Shown: positions 8,045-17,399 of the stretch, piece by piece
Numbering within the stretch: position 1 is the first letter of the stretch
Layout: every line of letters begins with the position of its first letter
Source: Acidimicrobiaceae bacterium
Lineage (GTDB): Bacteria; Actinomycetota; Acidimicrobiia; Acidimicrobiales; Ilumatobacteraceae
NCBI GenBank assembly: GCA_016722025.1
Contig: JADKGZ010000009.1
Span: 1 to 64,000, forward strand
DNA: 64,000 nucleotides
Reading direction: 5' to 3'
The notes under the pieces: generated by a model
The model's input: the letters and a program-made list of their open reading frames with translations, nothing else
Databases searched by the model: none
Told to the model about the DNA's origin: nothing
Translations under genes and position numbers: made by a program

Positions 8045-8167
8045 CGCCCGGCGTCGAACGTTCTACCTGTAATCATGTTGCATCGGGATCTTGCCCGATG
8101 GTCGTAGACCTGCCATGTGCAGCCAGATGACGACCGATGTGGGTCCGCGTCGGTCGTGGCGCCGACT

Positions 8168-10954
8168 TCAGGTCGGCATGCGGCGGGCGGCTTGGGCGGC
8201 GAGCTCCGAGCGGCTGGTCACGTCGAGCTTGGTGAAGATGTGGCCGAGGTGGACCTTCACGGTCCCGCGAGCGACGAACATCTTCGCTGCGATCTGTGGG
8301 TTCGTGAGACCCTCGGCGACCAGTTCGACCACTCGCAGTTCGGTCGGGGTCAGGCTGGCCCAGCCGCTCGACGGTCGCTTCCGTTCGCCCCGCGCTCTCG
8401 ACGCGTACTCGATGGCTTCCTCCATCGAGAGTGCAGATCCCTCTGCCCAGTACGTGGCGAACGCATCGTCGCCGACAGAGGCTCGCAGTTGGCCACACGT
8501 GGCGTGGGCGACGGCGGCATCTGTCGGCAGCGGGACGATCCCGAGAATGTTGCGCAGTGCCGCAGCTGCGGCGAAGCATCTGACCGCCTCGGCGTCACTC
8601 TCGGCGCGTTGGGCGAGTGAAGCGACCGCGTCGAGGGTGGCGGCGGCATCGGGCCGGTGGCCCATGCGAGCGAACGATGCCAAGGCCCCGTGCACGTGGC
8701 GCGCTGCGGCCTCGAGGTCACCCGACTCCTGCGCGAGCAGACCCCGCTCCAGTTCGATCCGGGCCAGCATCCACTGGTTGTCGAACCCCGCAGTCAATCC
8801 GGCGATGTCGTCGAGGAGAGAACCGGCGCCGGCGTGCTCGCCGACGCGCCGTCGCGCGGACGCCTCGACGATCGCCGGCAGCACCACGAAGTACGGGATG
8901 CCGTGCTCGCGGGTGGTCGCGTAGTTGGGAGCGAGCAGGTCGATGGCCGCCTGGTTGTCGCCGCGCCCGATCGCTATCTGACCAAGGTTGGCGAGGAGGT
9001 CCGCGACCGCAAGGCCCCCACCCGTCGCGTGGGAGCGCTGGAGGAGGGCGGTGCACTCGGACTCCGACGCGTCGTACTCGCCTTGGGCGATGTCGACGGC
9101 CCACAGCCAGGCACGGGCCATCGAACCCGTGATCGGCTCGCCGATGCCGTCGCACAGCTCGATCGCCTGCTGGAGGTGCGACCGTGCCTCGACCAGGTCG
9201 CCCCGACGGGCGAGGAACAGGCCGAGGAGCCCGTGGTACCACGCAAGGAAGTAGTCGGCCTCGAGTCGAGTGGACAGCACACGCAACGTCTCCATGTCGT
9301 CGGCGGCAGCGATGTCATCGCCGGTCACCCAGCACAGGACGGTCAGCATCTTGTGGCTGCTGAGCACCGCCCACTGGTCGCCGCTGGCCGAGCCCAGCTC
9401 GATGCTTCGGTCGAGAAGGGGTCGTGCCTCGTGTGGTGTCGTCACGGCGGTCGCGAAGCCGAGGGTGTTGAGCGCTCGGGCACGCGCCCAGTCGTCGTCT
9501 ACCAGTTCGGCTAGCTCCAGCGCCTCGGGCGCGCGGGCCGACATGGTCTCGAGATCGCCGGCATACAGGCCGAGGTGTGCCGCCGCCCAACACGCTCGAG
9601 CGCGATGGACGCTCGGCGCAGTTTCGGGCTTGTCGAGCAGTCTGGCCAGCCATCGCCCACCGCGTCCGAGGTGACCGCGCAGCTCCCAGAACAGCGCCAT
9701 CGCAGTCGCCAGCCGCAGCGCGCACTCGCGGTGATTGGACCCGATTGCGAACTCGAGCGCAGACTCGAGGTTGGCGTGCTGGGACTCGAGCATCGCCAAA
9801 AGCGCTGCGCTGTCGCGCAATGCCACACCCGGCGCGCTCCGCTCGGCGAGCGCGACGAAGTACGACAGGTGGCGAACGCGCACGGCCTCGGCCTCGCCGC
9901 TCTCGGCGAGACGCTGCAGGAGGTACTGGCGCACCGTGTCGAGGAATCGGTAGCCCTGACCGTTCGTGGCGTGGTCGACCTGCACCATCGACTTGTCGAC
10001 GAGCCGGGTCAGGACGTCGAGCACGGCGTACCGATCCGCAATGTCGTCGCCCGCCAATCCCTCTGCCGCCTCGAGTGTGAAGCCGTGCATCACCGACAGA
10101 CGGCGGGCGAGTTGTTGCTCGTCAGGGCTGAGCAGGTCGTAGCTCCACGCGACCGACGCCTCCAGGGTCTCTTGTCGCGACATCGCCGTTCGGCTGCCAC
10201 CACTGAGGAGGCGGAAACGGTCGTCGATCCCCGAAGCGATGCGCGCCGGGCTCATCATCCGCACCCGAGCGGCGGCGAGCTCGATCGCGAGCGGGATGCC
10301 GTCGAGCCGCGAGACGATCTCGGCGATCGCCGGCCGCTCGTCAACCGAAGGTTCGAACGACGGGCGCGCGCTGCGAGCCCGCTGCACGAACAACTCGAAC
10401 GCCGTCAGTTCGTCGAGCGATGGCACCCGCCACACGACCTCGCCCGACACTCCGATCGCCTCACGGCTCGTGGCGATGACGCGCACCCCGGAGCAGCGTT
10501 GCAGCAGCGTCTCGATCGCCGTCGCCACACCGTCGAGCAGGTGTTCGCAGTTGTCGATGACGATCAGTGCCGACACGTCGCGGAGCTGCTCGGTGAGCGT
10601 GTCGAGCAGCGGCCGACCGAACTCCTCACGGAGCCCGAACACTGCAGCGATCGCCTGCGCAACGAGATCGCCGCTGGCGACCGGCGCCAGCTCCACGCAC
10701 CAGACGCCGTCGTCGTACCGATCGAGCTGCAGCTCCAGGGCGGCGACCTCGTACGCCAGCCGCGTCTTGCCGCAACCTCCGGCACCGGTGAGGCTGACCA
10801 AGCGGTGGGCGATGATCGCCTCGCGTACCGATGCCACCTCCGCCTCGCGCCCGATGAACGACGACAGCTGCGCCGGCAGGTTCGTCGATCGATCGACCCC
10901 GGTGCCGGTCGAACGTGAGGACGAGCCTGGGCTGGTTGCGTTCATGTGCGGCAT
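8168..10954 (-). CDS. LuxR-type regulator with N-terminal ATPase (928 aa)
   Basis: A transcription regulator of the large ATP-binding LuxR class. The N-terminal STAND/NB-ARC-like ATPase has Walker A SLTGAGGCGKTRLAYE and Walker B ALIVIDNCEHLLDG in the first 200 residues. A long TPR-like helical region follows. The C-terminal LuxR HTH runs SLTPTELRVVELVAEGLTNPQIAAKMFVARGTVKVHLGHIF in segments to the end. ATG 10954 is preceded by CAGGAG on the minus strand; ATG 10945 is an alternative with more usual spacing. It is divergent from a SnoaL-like gene, and paired GCCAnnTGGC dyads lie between them, so it probably controls that promoter and its own. The inducing ligand is unknown. Confidence 0.92.
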   Translation of the reverse strand: MPHMNATSPGSSSRSTGTGVDRSTNLPAQLSSFIGREAEVASVREAIIAHRLVSLTGAGGCGKTRLAYEVAALELQLDRYDDGVWCVELAPVASGDLVAQAIAAVFGLREEFGRPLLDTLTEQLRDVSALIVIDNCEHLLDGVATAIETLLQRCSGVRVIATSREAIGVSGEVVWRVPSLDELTAFELFVQRARSARPSFEPSVDERPAIAEIVSRLDGIPLAIELAAARVRMMSPARIASGIDDRFRLLSGGSRTAMSRQETLEASVAWSYDLLSPDEQQLARRLSVMHGFTLEAAEGLAGDDIADRYAVLDVLTRLVDKSMVQVDHATNGQGYRFLDTVRQYLLQRLAESGEAEAVRVRHLSYFVALAERSAPGVALRDSAALLAMLESQHANLESALEFAIGSNHRECALRLATAMALFWELRGHLGRGGRWLARLLDKPETAPSVHRARACWAAAHLGLYAGDLETMSARAPEALELAELVDDDWARARALNTLGFATAVTTPHEARPLLDRSIELGSASGDQWAVLSSHKMLTVLCWVTGDDIAAADDMETLRVLSTRLEADYFLAWYHGLLGLFLARRGDLVEARSHLQQAIELCDGIGEPITGSMARAWLWAVDIAQGEYDASESECTALLQRSHATGGGLAVADLLANLGQIAIGRGDNQAAIDLLAPNYATTREHGIPYFVVLPAIVEASARRRVGEHAGAGSLLDDIAGLTAGFDNQWMLARIELERGLLAQESGDLEAAARHVHGALASFARMGHRPDAAATLDAVASLAQRAESDAEAVRCFAAAAALRNILGIVPLPTDAAVAHATCGQLRASVGDDAFATYWAEGSALSMEEAIEYASRARGERKRPSSGWASLTPTELRVVELVAEGLTNPQIAAKMFVARGTVKVHLGHIFTKLDVTSRSELAAQAARRMPT

Positions 10955-10983
10955 CGTCTCCTGACCCCTCGGTGCCGACATCT

Positions 10984-11063
10984 GCCAGATGGCATATCCC
11001 GTCGCGCTCGGGCCTCGACCAGCGGGATTATCCCACGCACTGAAGCCGAATATGCCACCTGGC
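10984..11063. promoter_or_regulatory. Operator dyads between the LuxR regulator and the SnoaL-like gene
   Basis: GCCAGATGGCATAT (10984-10997) and ATATGCCACCTGGC (11050-11063) are inverted copies with one mismatch, 52 bp apart. Each half is itself a dyad of the form GCCAnnTGGC. Between them lies a third dyad, GGGATTATCCC (11024-11034). A symmetric layout over a divergent promoter is typical of a dimeric HTH activator/repressor; the adjacent LuxR protein is the natural candidate. Confidence 0.6.
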
Positions 11064-11147
11064 CGATGTACCGCGGCAACCGCGGGCGCACCATCGGCAC
11101 GACCGATCGCAATCTGGCGTCGGTTCGACCCGTAGGAGCAGCACACC

Positions 11148-11546
11148 ATGTCCGACACCGTCCTCGCCACGGATTCCGCCGTCCATCACGCGCACGAGGC
11201 GTACCTCACCTCGATCAACAGCAACGACGTTGCCCGGTTCCTCACCACAGTCACCGACGACATCGTCTTCCTGCCACCGAACAGCGAACCGATCGCAGGC
11301 AAGGAAGCCGTCGGCGCCTGGGTCGCCGGGTACTTCGAGGCGATCCAGACGGTCTGGACCAAGACGACCGTCGAACTGGTCGTGGCGGATGGGTTGGCGT
11401 ACGAGTGGTACCGGTACCACGTCGTCGATACCCCTCGCGACGGTGGCGAGTCAGCCACCGACACCGGCAACGGCGTCAACATCTACCGCATCGACGCCGA
11501 CGGTACGTGGCGCGTCTGGCGCGACATCTGGGCGACCGCAAGCTGA
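11148..11546 (+). CDS. SnoaL-like / NTF2-fold protein (132 aa)
   Basis: The first helix and strand pattern, HHAHEAYLTSINSNDVARFL with DDIVFLPPNSEPIAGKEAV and a C-terminal GTWRVWRDIW, is typical of the SnoaL/DUF4440 cone-shaped NTF2-like fold. These proteins are small cytosolic enzymes or ligand binders (cyclases, isomerases, hydrolases); the substrate cannot be told from sequence. ATG 11148 starts the fold and GTAGGAG lies upstream. It is divergent from the LuxR-ATPase regulator and behind operator-like dyads, so it is the likely regulated output of that gene. Confidence 0.85.
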   Translation: MSDTVLATDSAVHHAHEAYLTSINSNDVARFLTTVTDDIVFLPPNSEPIAGKEAVGAWVAGYFEAIQTVWTKTTVELVVADGLAYEWYRYHVVDTPRDGGESATDTGNGVNIYRIDADGTWRVWRDIWATAS

Positions 11547-11572
11547 CCCGAGATCCGGTTGGCGGAGCGGTG

Positions 11573-12130
11573 TCAGCTGCTGGCGGCGCGGTATGCCTCT
11601 GCGAGCCATGAGGTGACCTCGTCGTCGATCTCCTCTGGCGACCCGAGGTCGACGTAGTGCGTGCACATCCCCGACGTCGCCTGGACGCGCCCGGAGGCGT
11701 GGGCGCCGCGGCGGTTGAACCCGAGTCGGACGACCTTCGCCGATCGAGCTTCGATCATGGCGAACTGTCTCGTTCTCCGGAGCGAGACGGCGGTCTTCTG
11801 CACGACGACATCGACGTCGTCTCCGAGTGTCCTGCTGTAACGGAGGATCTCGTCATGGACCGGCCGCAGGCCGGCCTTGCCCCGCGCGTACTGGGCGTCC
11901 AGCAACGCGTCTGGGGTCGCGGCATCCCCGCTCTGACGGGCGCGCACGGCGTGAGCGAGGGCGTTGGCGTTGCCATGGGTGAGCCCCTGCTGCTTGAGCC
12001 AGGCGACGATCTCGCCGTGTTTGGCGGCCCCGGCTTCGGCGATCGCTCGGGTCCAGCCGTCGACCGTGATGCCGGTGTGTCGCTCGATGTTGGCGAGTTG
12101 GGTCGCGGTCTGTTCGGCTGGACTGGGCAC
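11573..12130 (-). CDS. DUF4287/DUF5655-like protein (185 aa)
   Basis: The N-terminal half (LANIERHTGITVDGWTRAIAE, then HGEIVAWLKQQGLTHGNANA) is the DUF4287 helical pattern. The C-terminal half (VHDEILRYSRTLGDDVDVVVQKTAVSLR) is the DUF5655 pattern, and the two are often found together. Function is unknown. GTG 12130 was chosen because the DUF4287 domain begins about 10 residues later; the frame is open 35 codons further but overlaps the AraC gene. It lies 94 bp downstream of the AraC-type regulator on the same strand and may be cotranscribed. Confidence 0.75.
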   Translation of the reverse strand: MPSPAEQTATQLANIERHTGITVDGWTRAIAEAGAAKHGEIVAWLKQQGLTHGNANALAHAVRARQSGDAATPDALLDAQYARGKAGLRPVHDEILRYSRTLGDDVDVVVQKTAVSLRRTRQFAMIEARSAKVVRLGFNRRGAHASGRVQATSGMCTHYVDLGSPEEIDDEVTSWLAEAYRAASS

Positions 12131-12224
12131 GGGGTCGACGCTACGCGCGTGGGTAGATGGGTCGATTGGACGGATTTGCGCCCCGCGGACGTCGAGGGCG
12201 CACCGGGGTCCGACATCGCCGGGG

Positions 12225-13073
12225 TCAGATGTCACCCGGTACGAAGCCCGGGGCCGACTCGTTCGGATCGAAGTGTTCGCGATGTGCCAGCAGATACCGG
12301 GTCGGGGTCACTCCCGTGTGGCGACGGAAGTCTCGGATGAGATGCGACTGGTCGTACCAACCGAGCGAGGCAGCGAGCTCTGCCCATCTCACGGTGTCGC
12401 CGAACGCGTCGAGACCGTCGAGCAATCGGCGCAGCCTCAGGATTCGCGCGAGGACTCGCGGGCTCAGCCCGACCACCCGTCGGAACTCGTGGTCGAGCCT
12501 GGTGTGCGAGGTGCCGACCTCGATCGCGATGTCGCCGATCTGTCGGGTCGGGTCGGCTTCGATGCACGTGATGGCGTGGTTCACTCGGTCGTCGGCCGGG
12601 TCCGGTGCGCCGAGCCCGGTGGTGAGGATCCTGTCCACGTCGTCGAGCGCCGCTTCCGGGGACGCTGCGGCGAGCGCGGCCAATCGGGGGTGGTGGACCG
12701 CGAGATGTGGCGTGACCGCTTCGAGACCGGCGACCCGCCCGCGAAGCAAGGTCGGAGCGACACCGAGGACACGAGCGCACGCCGCTGGGCACAACACCAT
12801 CCCCAAGGCGTGGGTCTCGGCCGACGGACGGTTCACGATCGGCTGATCGTGCGGACCGATGACGAAGCCGGTGCGAGCGACGAAGGTCTCGCCCCGCCCG
12901 GCTCGTGTCGTCTGTTCGATCGGCGAACCGAACACGAACGCGGCGACGACCGACCCGGTCGGGGCGATCAGCTCACGCTCGTGATCGATCGTGCCGCGGG
13001 CGTACCAGTACGACTCGACGAGTCCCGCCAACGCGGGACCGGCGCTTCGCCCGACGGCGACGAAGCCCGTCAT
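12225..13073 (-). CDS. AraC-family transcriptional regulator (282 aa)
   Basis: The C-terminal 90 residues form the double HTH of the AraC family: IGDIAIEVGTSHTRLDHEF for the first and WAELAASLGWYDQSHLIRDF with RRHTGVTPTRYL for the second. The N-terminal half begins with PALAGLVESYWYARG, the usual opening of the sensor domain in the actinobacterial AraC subgroup. It probably binds DNA as a monomer or dimer and responds to a small ligand not identifiable here. ATG 13073 is the only good start. The DUF4287 gene follows on the same strand. Confidence 0.92.
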   Translation of the reverse strand: MTGFVAVGRSAGPALAGLVESYWYARGTIDHERELIAPTGSVVAAFVFGSPIEQTTRAGRGETFVARTGFVIGPHDQPIVNRPSAETHALGMVLCPAACARVLGVAPTLLRGRVAGLEAVTPHLAVHHPRLAALAAASPEAALDDVDRILTTGLGAPDPADDRVNHAITCIEADPTRQIGDIAIEVGTSHTRLDHEFRRVVGLSPRVLARILRLRRLLDGLDAFGDTVRWAELAASLGWYDQSHLIRDFRRHTGVTPTRYLLAHREHFDPNESAPGFVPGDI

Positions 13074-13258
13074 CTCACGACCGTACGTCGCTCAGCCGTT
13101 GCTGGGCTGGACCGCGACGACGCGATTCGATGTCATCTCGACCGCGAGCCGTGAGACCGACGCCGCGTGGGCTCGCCGTCATGTCGGCCGGTCCGAGCTG
13201 AACCGCGCGCGAGGTTGGTTGGGTGGGGGAGACGATCAAGACCTGTCACCCGCACCCT

Positions 13259-13295
13259 GCGGATTGAAGCCGTCGACTGATCGGCTTCAATCCGC
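13259..13295 (-). terminator. Perfect 14-bp hairpin overlapping the end of the BTAD gene
   Basis: GCGGATTGAAGCCG (13259-13272) and its exact reverse complement (13282-13295) enclose a 9-nt loop. The right arm contains the stop codon of the 1089-aa regulator. It is a strong stem-loop terminator, though without a long T-tract, as is common in actinobacteria. Confidence 0.7.
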
Positions 13296-16200
13296 TTGAG
13301 CGATCAGAGCCCCCGCTTCGCGCCGCACCCCGGCCATTCCGAGGTTGTCGGCTTCCCGTGCGACGGCCTGTGCGACTGCGAGTGCTTTAGCATGGTCGCC
13401 CGGGCCACTGCGGGCGGAGTACATCCGTGCCAGTGCCAGCTCGCTTCGCGCGACGAAGGGTCGGCTGCGCATACCGTGTTCGACGGCGAGACCGGTGCGG
13501 AAGGACAGTTCGGCCTCGTCGAAGTTGCCGAGCAGGGTGTGCAGGATCCCGATCGATCGATCAGCCGCTCCGAGCGGCATCGTGCCGCTGCCCACGAGGA
13601 TCTGCCCACCGTACGGTTCGATGTACGGGAGCGTCCGCTGCGCCGCGTCCCGATCGCCGAGCGCCCAGAGGACGTCGGGGATCCAGCGCCAGGCGATGGG
13701 TCGCTCCGCGTGCCGGCCAAGGGTCGGCAGGTCGTCGAGCAGCTGGTCGACGAGCGTGCGTGCGCGCTCGGGTTGGCCGAGCGACGCGTGACCCGCGGCC
13801 GCAGTGGCGTAGTGAGGCAGCAGCATGGGGACGAACGGCACGGCGGCGTCGAGGTCGGACTCGATTCGGTCGAAGACGGCCGCATCGGCCGCGCCGCGCT
13901 CGATCAGCGACCAGTCGCCGATCCGATCCCAGAACCATCGCCCGCTGGACGTGCTCGGAAGGCGTGACTTGGCATCGAGGGTTTCGGTGTCGCTGACGAA
14001 GCGACCGTCCACGTTCGCAAGCGTCGCTCGCCACATTTGGGCGGCGACGGCGTACTGGGGAGCATCGAGATAGTTGCCGGCCTCGGTCAGCTGTTCGATG
14101 AGCTCGTCGCATCCCTCGCGTTGACCGAAGCCGAGCAGCCCGGTCATCCGGTTGACGGCGAACGGAAGGCGCATGAACGGGCCCCCACGGCGACCCCCGA
14201 GGCGCAGCTCGAGCCGGCTGTACTCCGCCGGGCCACCGAGCGAACGGGCCACGAGGATCCACTCCTCCGCCAGCGCGGCGAACATGCCGTCGCGCGGCGA
14301 TGCGCCGTCAACCGCGGTGAGAAGCTGTCGCGCCTCATTGATCATCTCGAGCTTGGCGTCGGTGAGGATGCGCGACGGCTCGTCGTCCAATGCGAGCAGG
14401 GCGAGAAGTGCGGCGCGGCCGGCGGGCTCATCGGCTCCGACGACCGCGAGCGCGTCGCGCAGCAAGCTCGAGCTCACTGCCTTCGCCTCGGTGTCGTTCG
14501 GGTCCGGCTCGGAGCAGGAGATGACCGCATCGACCAGCGCGGCGCCGCCGAGGCGGAAGGCATCGCCCAGGAACTTCGCGCGCACGGCGCGAGCCTCATC
14601 GCGACGGTTGGTGGCGTTGAGCGTGTTGGCGAGGATGGTCATTGCGCGGACCCTCAGCTCGACCGGGCCGGTGTCGCCGAGCACTTCGAGTGCTCGCCGG
14701 GCGAAGTGTTCGGAGCTACTGAACGACATCCCGCCGTTCGCCCGATCGGCAGCGACAACCAACGCCTCACCGCGCCGTGCCGGATCCACGAGTGCTCCGG
14801 CGCGGTCGAGGTGATCGGCCACAGCGGCGGCGTCTCGCGTTGGGTGCAGCAGTGCGGCAACGGCGGCGTGGCGGCGCTCGCGGGTGCTCGTGCGTTGTCG
14901 ACCGATGAGTGCGTGGCGGACCAGATCATGCACGAACTCGTAGTCCTCCTCGTCGAGGCCCGTCGCTCTGATCAGGCCTGAGCGGACACCGTCGGCGAGC
15001 GCGACCTCGGCGTCGGCGGCCTGCAGTTCGGCCACCGCGGCGGCGATGGACGAGTAGAACTTGCGGCCGACGATCGATGCGCATTCCAGCGCGGTGCGGG
15101 TGTCGCGGTCGAGCAGATCGACTCGCGCGCGAAGGTGCTCTTCGAGCGAAGCGGGTACCTCGCGGTTGTCGCGGCTGGTCAGGACGGAGAGCGCGTAGAG
15201 CGGGTTCCCTCCTGTGCGTTCGGCCAGCGCCGAGAGCGCAGCGGCCGACCACGTCTCCGCGACGTCGGGGACGGCTGCGGCCAGCGCGGCGAGGTCTGCA
15301 GCATCCAGCGGTTCGAGATGGATCCGCTCGATTGTGGTGTCGCGTCGCAGCGCCTCGACCTCGTCGGGCGAACAAGTCGAGCCGTCGAGTGGGCGGCTCG
15401 TCGCGACGACGAGGAGCCCGTGGTTGGTTCGTGCGCCGATGAGCCGCCTGACGAGGCGGAGGTCGTCGGTGGTCGCCCACTGGAGGTCGTCGAGCGCCAG
15501 GAGCAGGCGGTGGGGGCCGCGCAGCAAGGCGCCGAGGATCGCAGCCGGGTCGGGCCGGTGGTCGACGAGCGGACCGATTGCCTCGGAGAGCGCCCGCAAC
15601 GGCGTCTCAGCGTGTTCCCCGAACCGGCCATGGAGCACGACCGCGGTGGTCGAATTGATCGACCTGGCGAGCTCGGCCGCCAACCGCGACTTGCCGATCC
15701 CCGGTTCGCCGTCGATGATCACCAGCTGTGACGGACCGCCGTGCGAGGCCTCCCACGCGGTGTGGAGTCGGCGCAGCTCGTGCTGGCGCCCAATCATTGG
15801 GGCGAGGGCGGTCGGGGGCAGCCACGAGCGCGGCATGGTCCCCCCTGGCTCGATGCCCTGGGCGATTCGTGAACCCAACTCGAGCAGGGCCAGCGCCGGC
15901 TCCAAGCCCGTTTCGTCAGCCAGTTGGCGACGATGCTCCTCCAGTACCCGCAAGGCCTCGTCCGTGCGGTCGCCTCGGTGCAGCGCCCGCATCAACAGCC
16001 CGACCGAGCGGCTGCGCAGCGGATGCGCCGCGACGTTGGCCACCAACTCGCTCACCATCTCGCGGTGCCGCCCGAGTTGCAAGAGCAATTCGGAGCGCTC
16101 GTCGATGGCGTGCAGGCGCCGTTCGTCCAGCGATCTGCGCAGTGGCTCCGCCCATGCGACACCGGATAGCTCGGGCACCGCTTCACCTCGCCACAGATGC

Positions 16201-16556
16201 AGGGCTTCGTTGTACAGGTCCACCGCTGCCGCAGGTTCCGCGACGCGGGCGAGCTCGAGCAGTTCGTCGAAGCGAACGAGGTCGGTGTCGGCGACCAATC
16301 GATAGTGCGGCCCTTCGGTGTGGATCACCCCCGGGCCCAAGGCCTGGCGCAGCCGGTAGATGAGCTTCATCAGCGTCCGTGACTCGTCGCGTGGCGCGGC
16401 CTCACCCCACACGGCATCGATGAGGTTGGGCACGGTTGCGGACCGTTCAGTGGCAAGGGCTGTGAGGATGACCCGCTGCTGGGCGCTGCCGAGGGAGACG
16501 CGAATGCTGTCACGCGTCACCTCCAACGGCCCGAGCACGCGAACGGCAACCCCCAT
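13287..16556 (-). CDS. SARP/BTAD-type regulator with ATPase and TPR domains (1089 aa)
   Basis: AfsR/SARP-like architecture. An OmpR-type winged helix opens the protein (VRVLGPLEVTRDSIRVSLGS and VPNLIDAVWGEAAPRDESRT). The bacterial transcriptional activation domain follows (YNEALHLWRGEAVPELSGV to LADETGLEPALALLEL). The AAA/STAND ATPase has Walker A IIDGEPGIGKSRLAAELA and the DDLQWA motif, and long helical repeats run to the C-terminus. Such proteins activate secondary-metabolism or stress genes, with nucleotide binding as a switch. ATG 16556 begins the DNA-binding domain; ATG 16592 would add 12 residues. No biosynthetic cluster adjoins, so the target is unclear. Confidence 0.92.
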   Translation of the reverse strand: MGVAVRVLGPLEVTRDSIRVSLGSAQQRVILTALATERSATVPNLIDAVWGEAAPRDESRTLMKLIYRLRQALGPGVIHTEGPHYRLVADTDLVRFDELLELARVAEPAAAVDLYNEALHLWRGEAVPELSGVAWAEPLRRSLDERRLHAIDERSELLLQLGRHREMVSELVANVAAHPLRSRSVGLLMRALHRGDRTDEALRVLEEHRRQLADETGLEPALALLELGSRIAQGIEPGGTMPRSWLPPTALAPMIGRQHELRRLHTAWEASHGGPSQLVIIDGEPGIGKSRLAAELARSINSTTAVVLHGRFGEHAETPLRALSEAIGPLVDHRPDPAAILGALLRGPHRLLLALDDLQWATTDDLRLVRRLIGARTNHGLLVVATSRPLDGSTCSPDEVEALRRDTTIERIHLEPLDAADLAALAAAVPDVAETWSAAALSALAERTGGNPLYALSVLTSRDNREVPASLEEHLRARVDLLDRDTRTALECASIVGRKFYSSIAAAVAELQAADAEVALADGVRSGLIRATGLDEEDYEFVHDLVRHALIGRQRTSTRERRHAAVAALLHPTRDAAAVADHLDRAGALVDPARRGEALVVAADRANGGMSFSSSEHFARRALEVLGDTGPVELRVRAMTILANTLNATNRRDEARAVRAKFLGDAFRLGGAALVDAVISCSEPDPNDTEAKAVSSSLLRDALAVVGADEPAGRAALLALLALDDEPSRILTDAKLEMINEARQLLTAVDGASPRDGMFAALAEEWILVARSLGGPAEYSRLELRLGGRRGGPFMRLPFAVNRMTGLLGFGQREGCDELIEQLTEAGNYLDAPQYAVAAQMWRATLANVDGRFVSDTETLDAKSRLPSTSSGRWFWDRIGDWSLIERGAADAAVFDRIESDLDAAVPFVPMLLPHYATAAAGHASLGQPERARTLVDQLLDDLPTLGRHAERPIAWRWIPDVLWALGDRDAAQRTLPYIEPYGGQILVGSGTMPLGAADRSIGILHTLLGNFDEAELSFRTGLAVEHGMRSRPFVARSELALARMYSARSGPGDHAKALAVAQAVAREADNLGMAGVRREAGALIAQAD

Positions 16557-16615
16557 GGACGGAAAGACTAGGGCGGCGGCGACAGCGCGCATCTCGGTGG
16601 CGCAAGAGGCAGGAA

Positions 16616-17311
16616 TCAGCCCGGGCCACAGTCGACATCGAGTGCGTACGTGACGTCGACACCGAACGTCGGAGTCAGAATCGCCGACGCCGTCCCGCCC
16701 CCGGTGAGCCCCGTGAGATCACCGGTCCCGGTCCCGGGCACGATGCTCAGCGGAGTCGACTCGAACGGGATCTCCATGCCGGGCACTGGCGTCGGGATCG
16801 GCCCGCGAACGGTCAACACCGTGAGGAGCACGGTGCCGGTTCCGCACGGTGCGACGGAGCCATTGAAGGCGATCAACCCGTTGCCGACGACCAAGTCGCC
16901 GACAGTTGCGTTGCCGGTCGCCGACACGACCGTGCCGACCCAATCGCCGGTCGTCGGCAGGGCGGCCGCTGACATCCGGCTCGTGACGCAGCTGTCGGGT
17001 GGCTGGGCGCACACGACGGGTCCAGGCGCTTCGGTGTCGGCATAGGAGACGACGAACTCCGTCGGATCTCCAGTCGCCGCCGTGGCCGCGGGCGCTGTGG
17101 TCGCGGTCGACGCGCTGGTGGTCGACGCGCTGTTGGTCGACGCGCTGGTGGTCGACGAAGTGGTCGCCGTGGGTCGGTCGGTGGTCGAAGTTGCCGGTGC
17201 TTCGGCAGGAGTCGTCGAAGGGGCTGACGACCCCTGACTGCACGATGGCAGTGCCATGGCGACCGCAAGGAGAGCTGCGAGACGCGTCAGATGGGTGGAG
17301 GTGTGGGTCAT
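16616..17311 (-). CDS. Putative secreted lipoprotein (231 aa)
   Basis: ATG 17311 gives a signal peptide with an LPSC lipobox (ALLAVAMALPSC), so the mature N-terminus would be lipid-anchored to the membrane outer face. A Ser/Thr-rich linker (TTSSTTSASTNSASTTSAST) of about 45 residues follows, then a domain of about 150 residues with VVCAQPPDSCVTSRMSAAAL near its start and a final cysteine in DVDCGPG. The fold is not recognised. The reading frame is open upstream, but that part is the tail of a broken transposase and is not part of this gene. It may be cotranscribed with the BTAD gene, whose start lies 59 bp downstream. Confidence 0.75.
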   Translation of the reverse strand: MTHTSTHLTRLAALLAVAMALPSCSQGSSAPSTTPAEAPATSTTDRPTATTSSTTSASTNSASTTSASTATTAPAATAATGDPTEFVVSYADTEAPGPVVCAQPPDSCVTSRMSAAALPTTGDWVGTVVSATGNATVGDLVVGNGLIAFNGSVAPCGTGTVLLTVLTVRGPIPTPVPGMEIPFESTPLSIVPGTGTGDLTGLTGGGTASAILTPTFGVDVTYALDVDCGPG

Positions 17312-17399
17312 GGGGGAAGCGTGATCCGACTGCGTTCGCGTGCTGTTCGCGGCGGAGTGCATGGGCGTCATGACAGCGACCCCGTCGCCGGCGGCCGCT

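Larger units (their letters stand above)
7701..8167. other. Right island boundary region without genes
   Basis: Contains, in order, the tandem AACTTCTAACGG repeats (7763-7787), a tRNA 3' fragment (7901-7945), a strong hairpin (7953-7983) and a 13-bp tandem duplication TGTACCAAGTTCT (8018-8030 and 8032-8044). No coding sequence is supported. Base composition returns to the chromosomal norm after about 8.1 kb. Confidence 0.55.
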
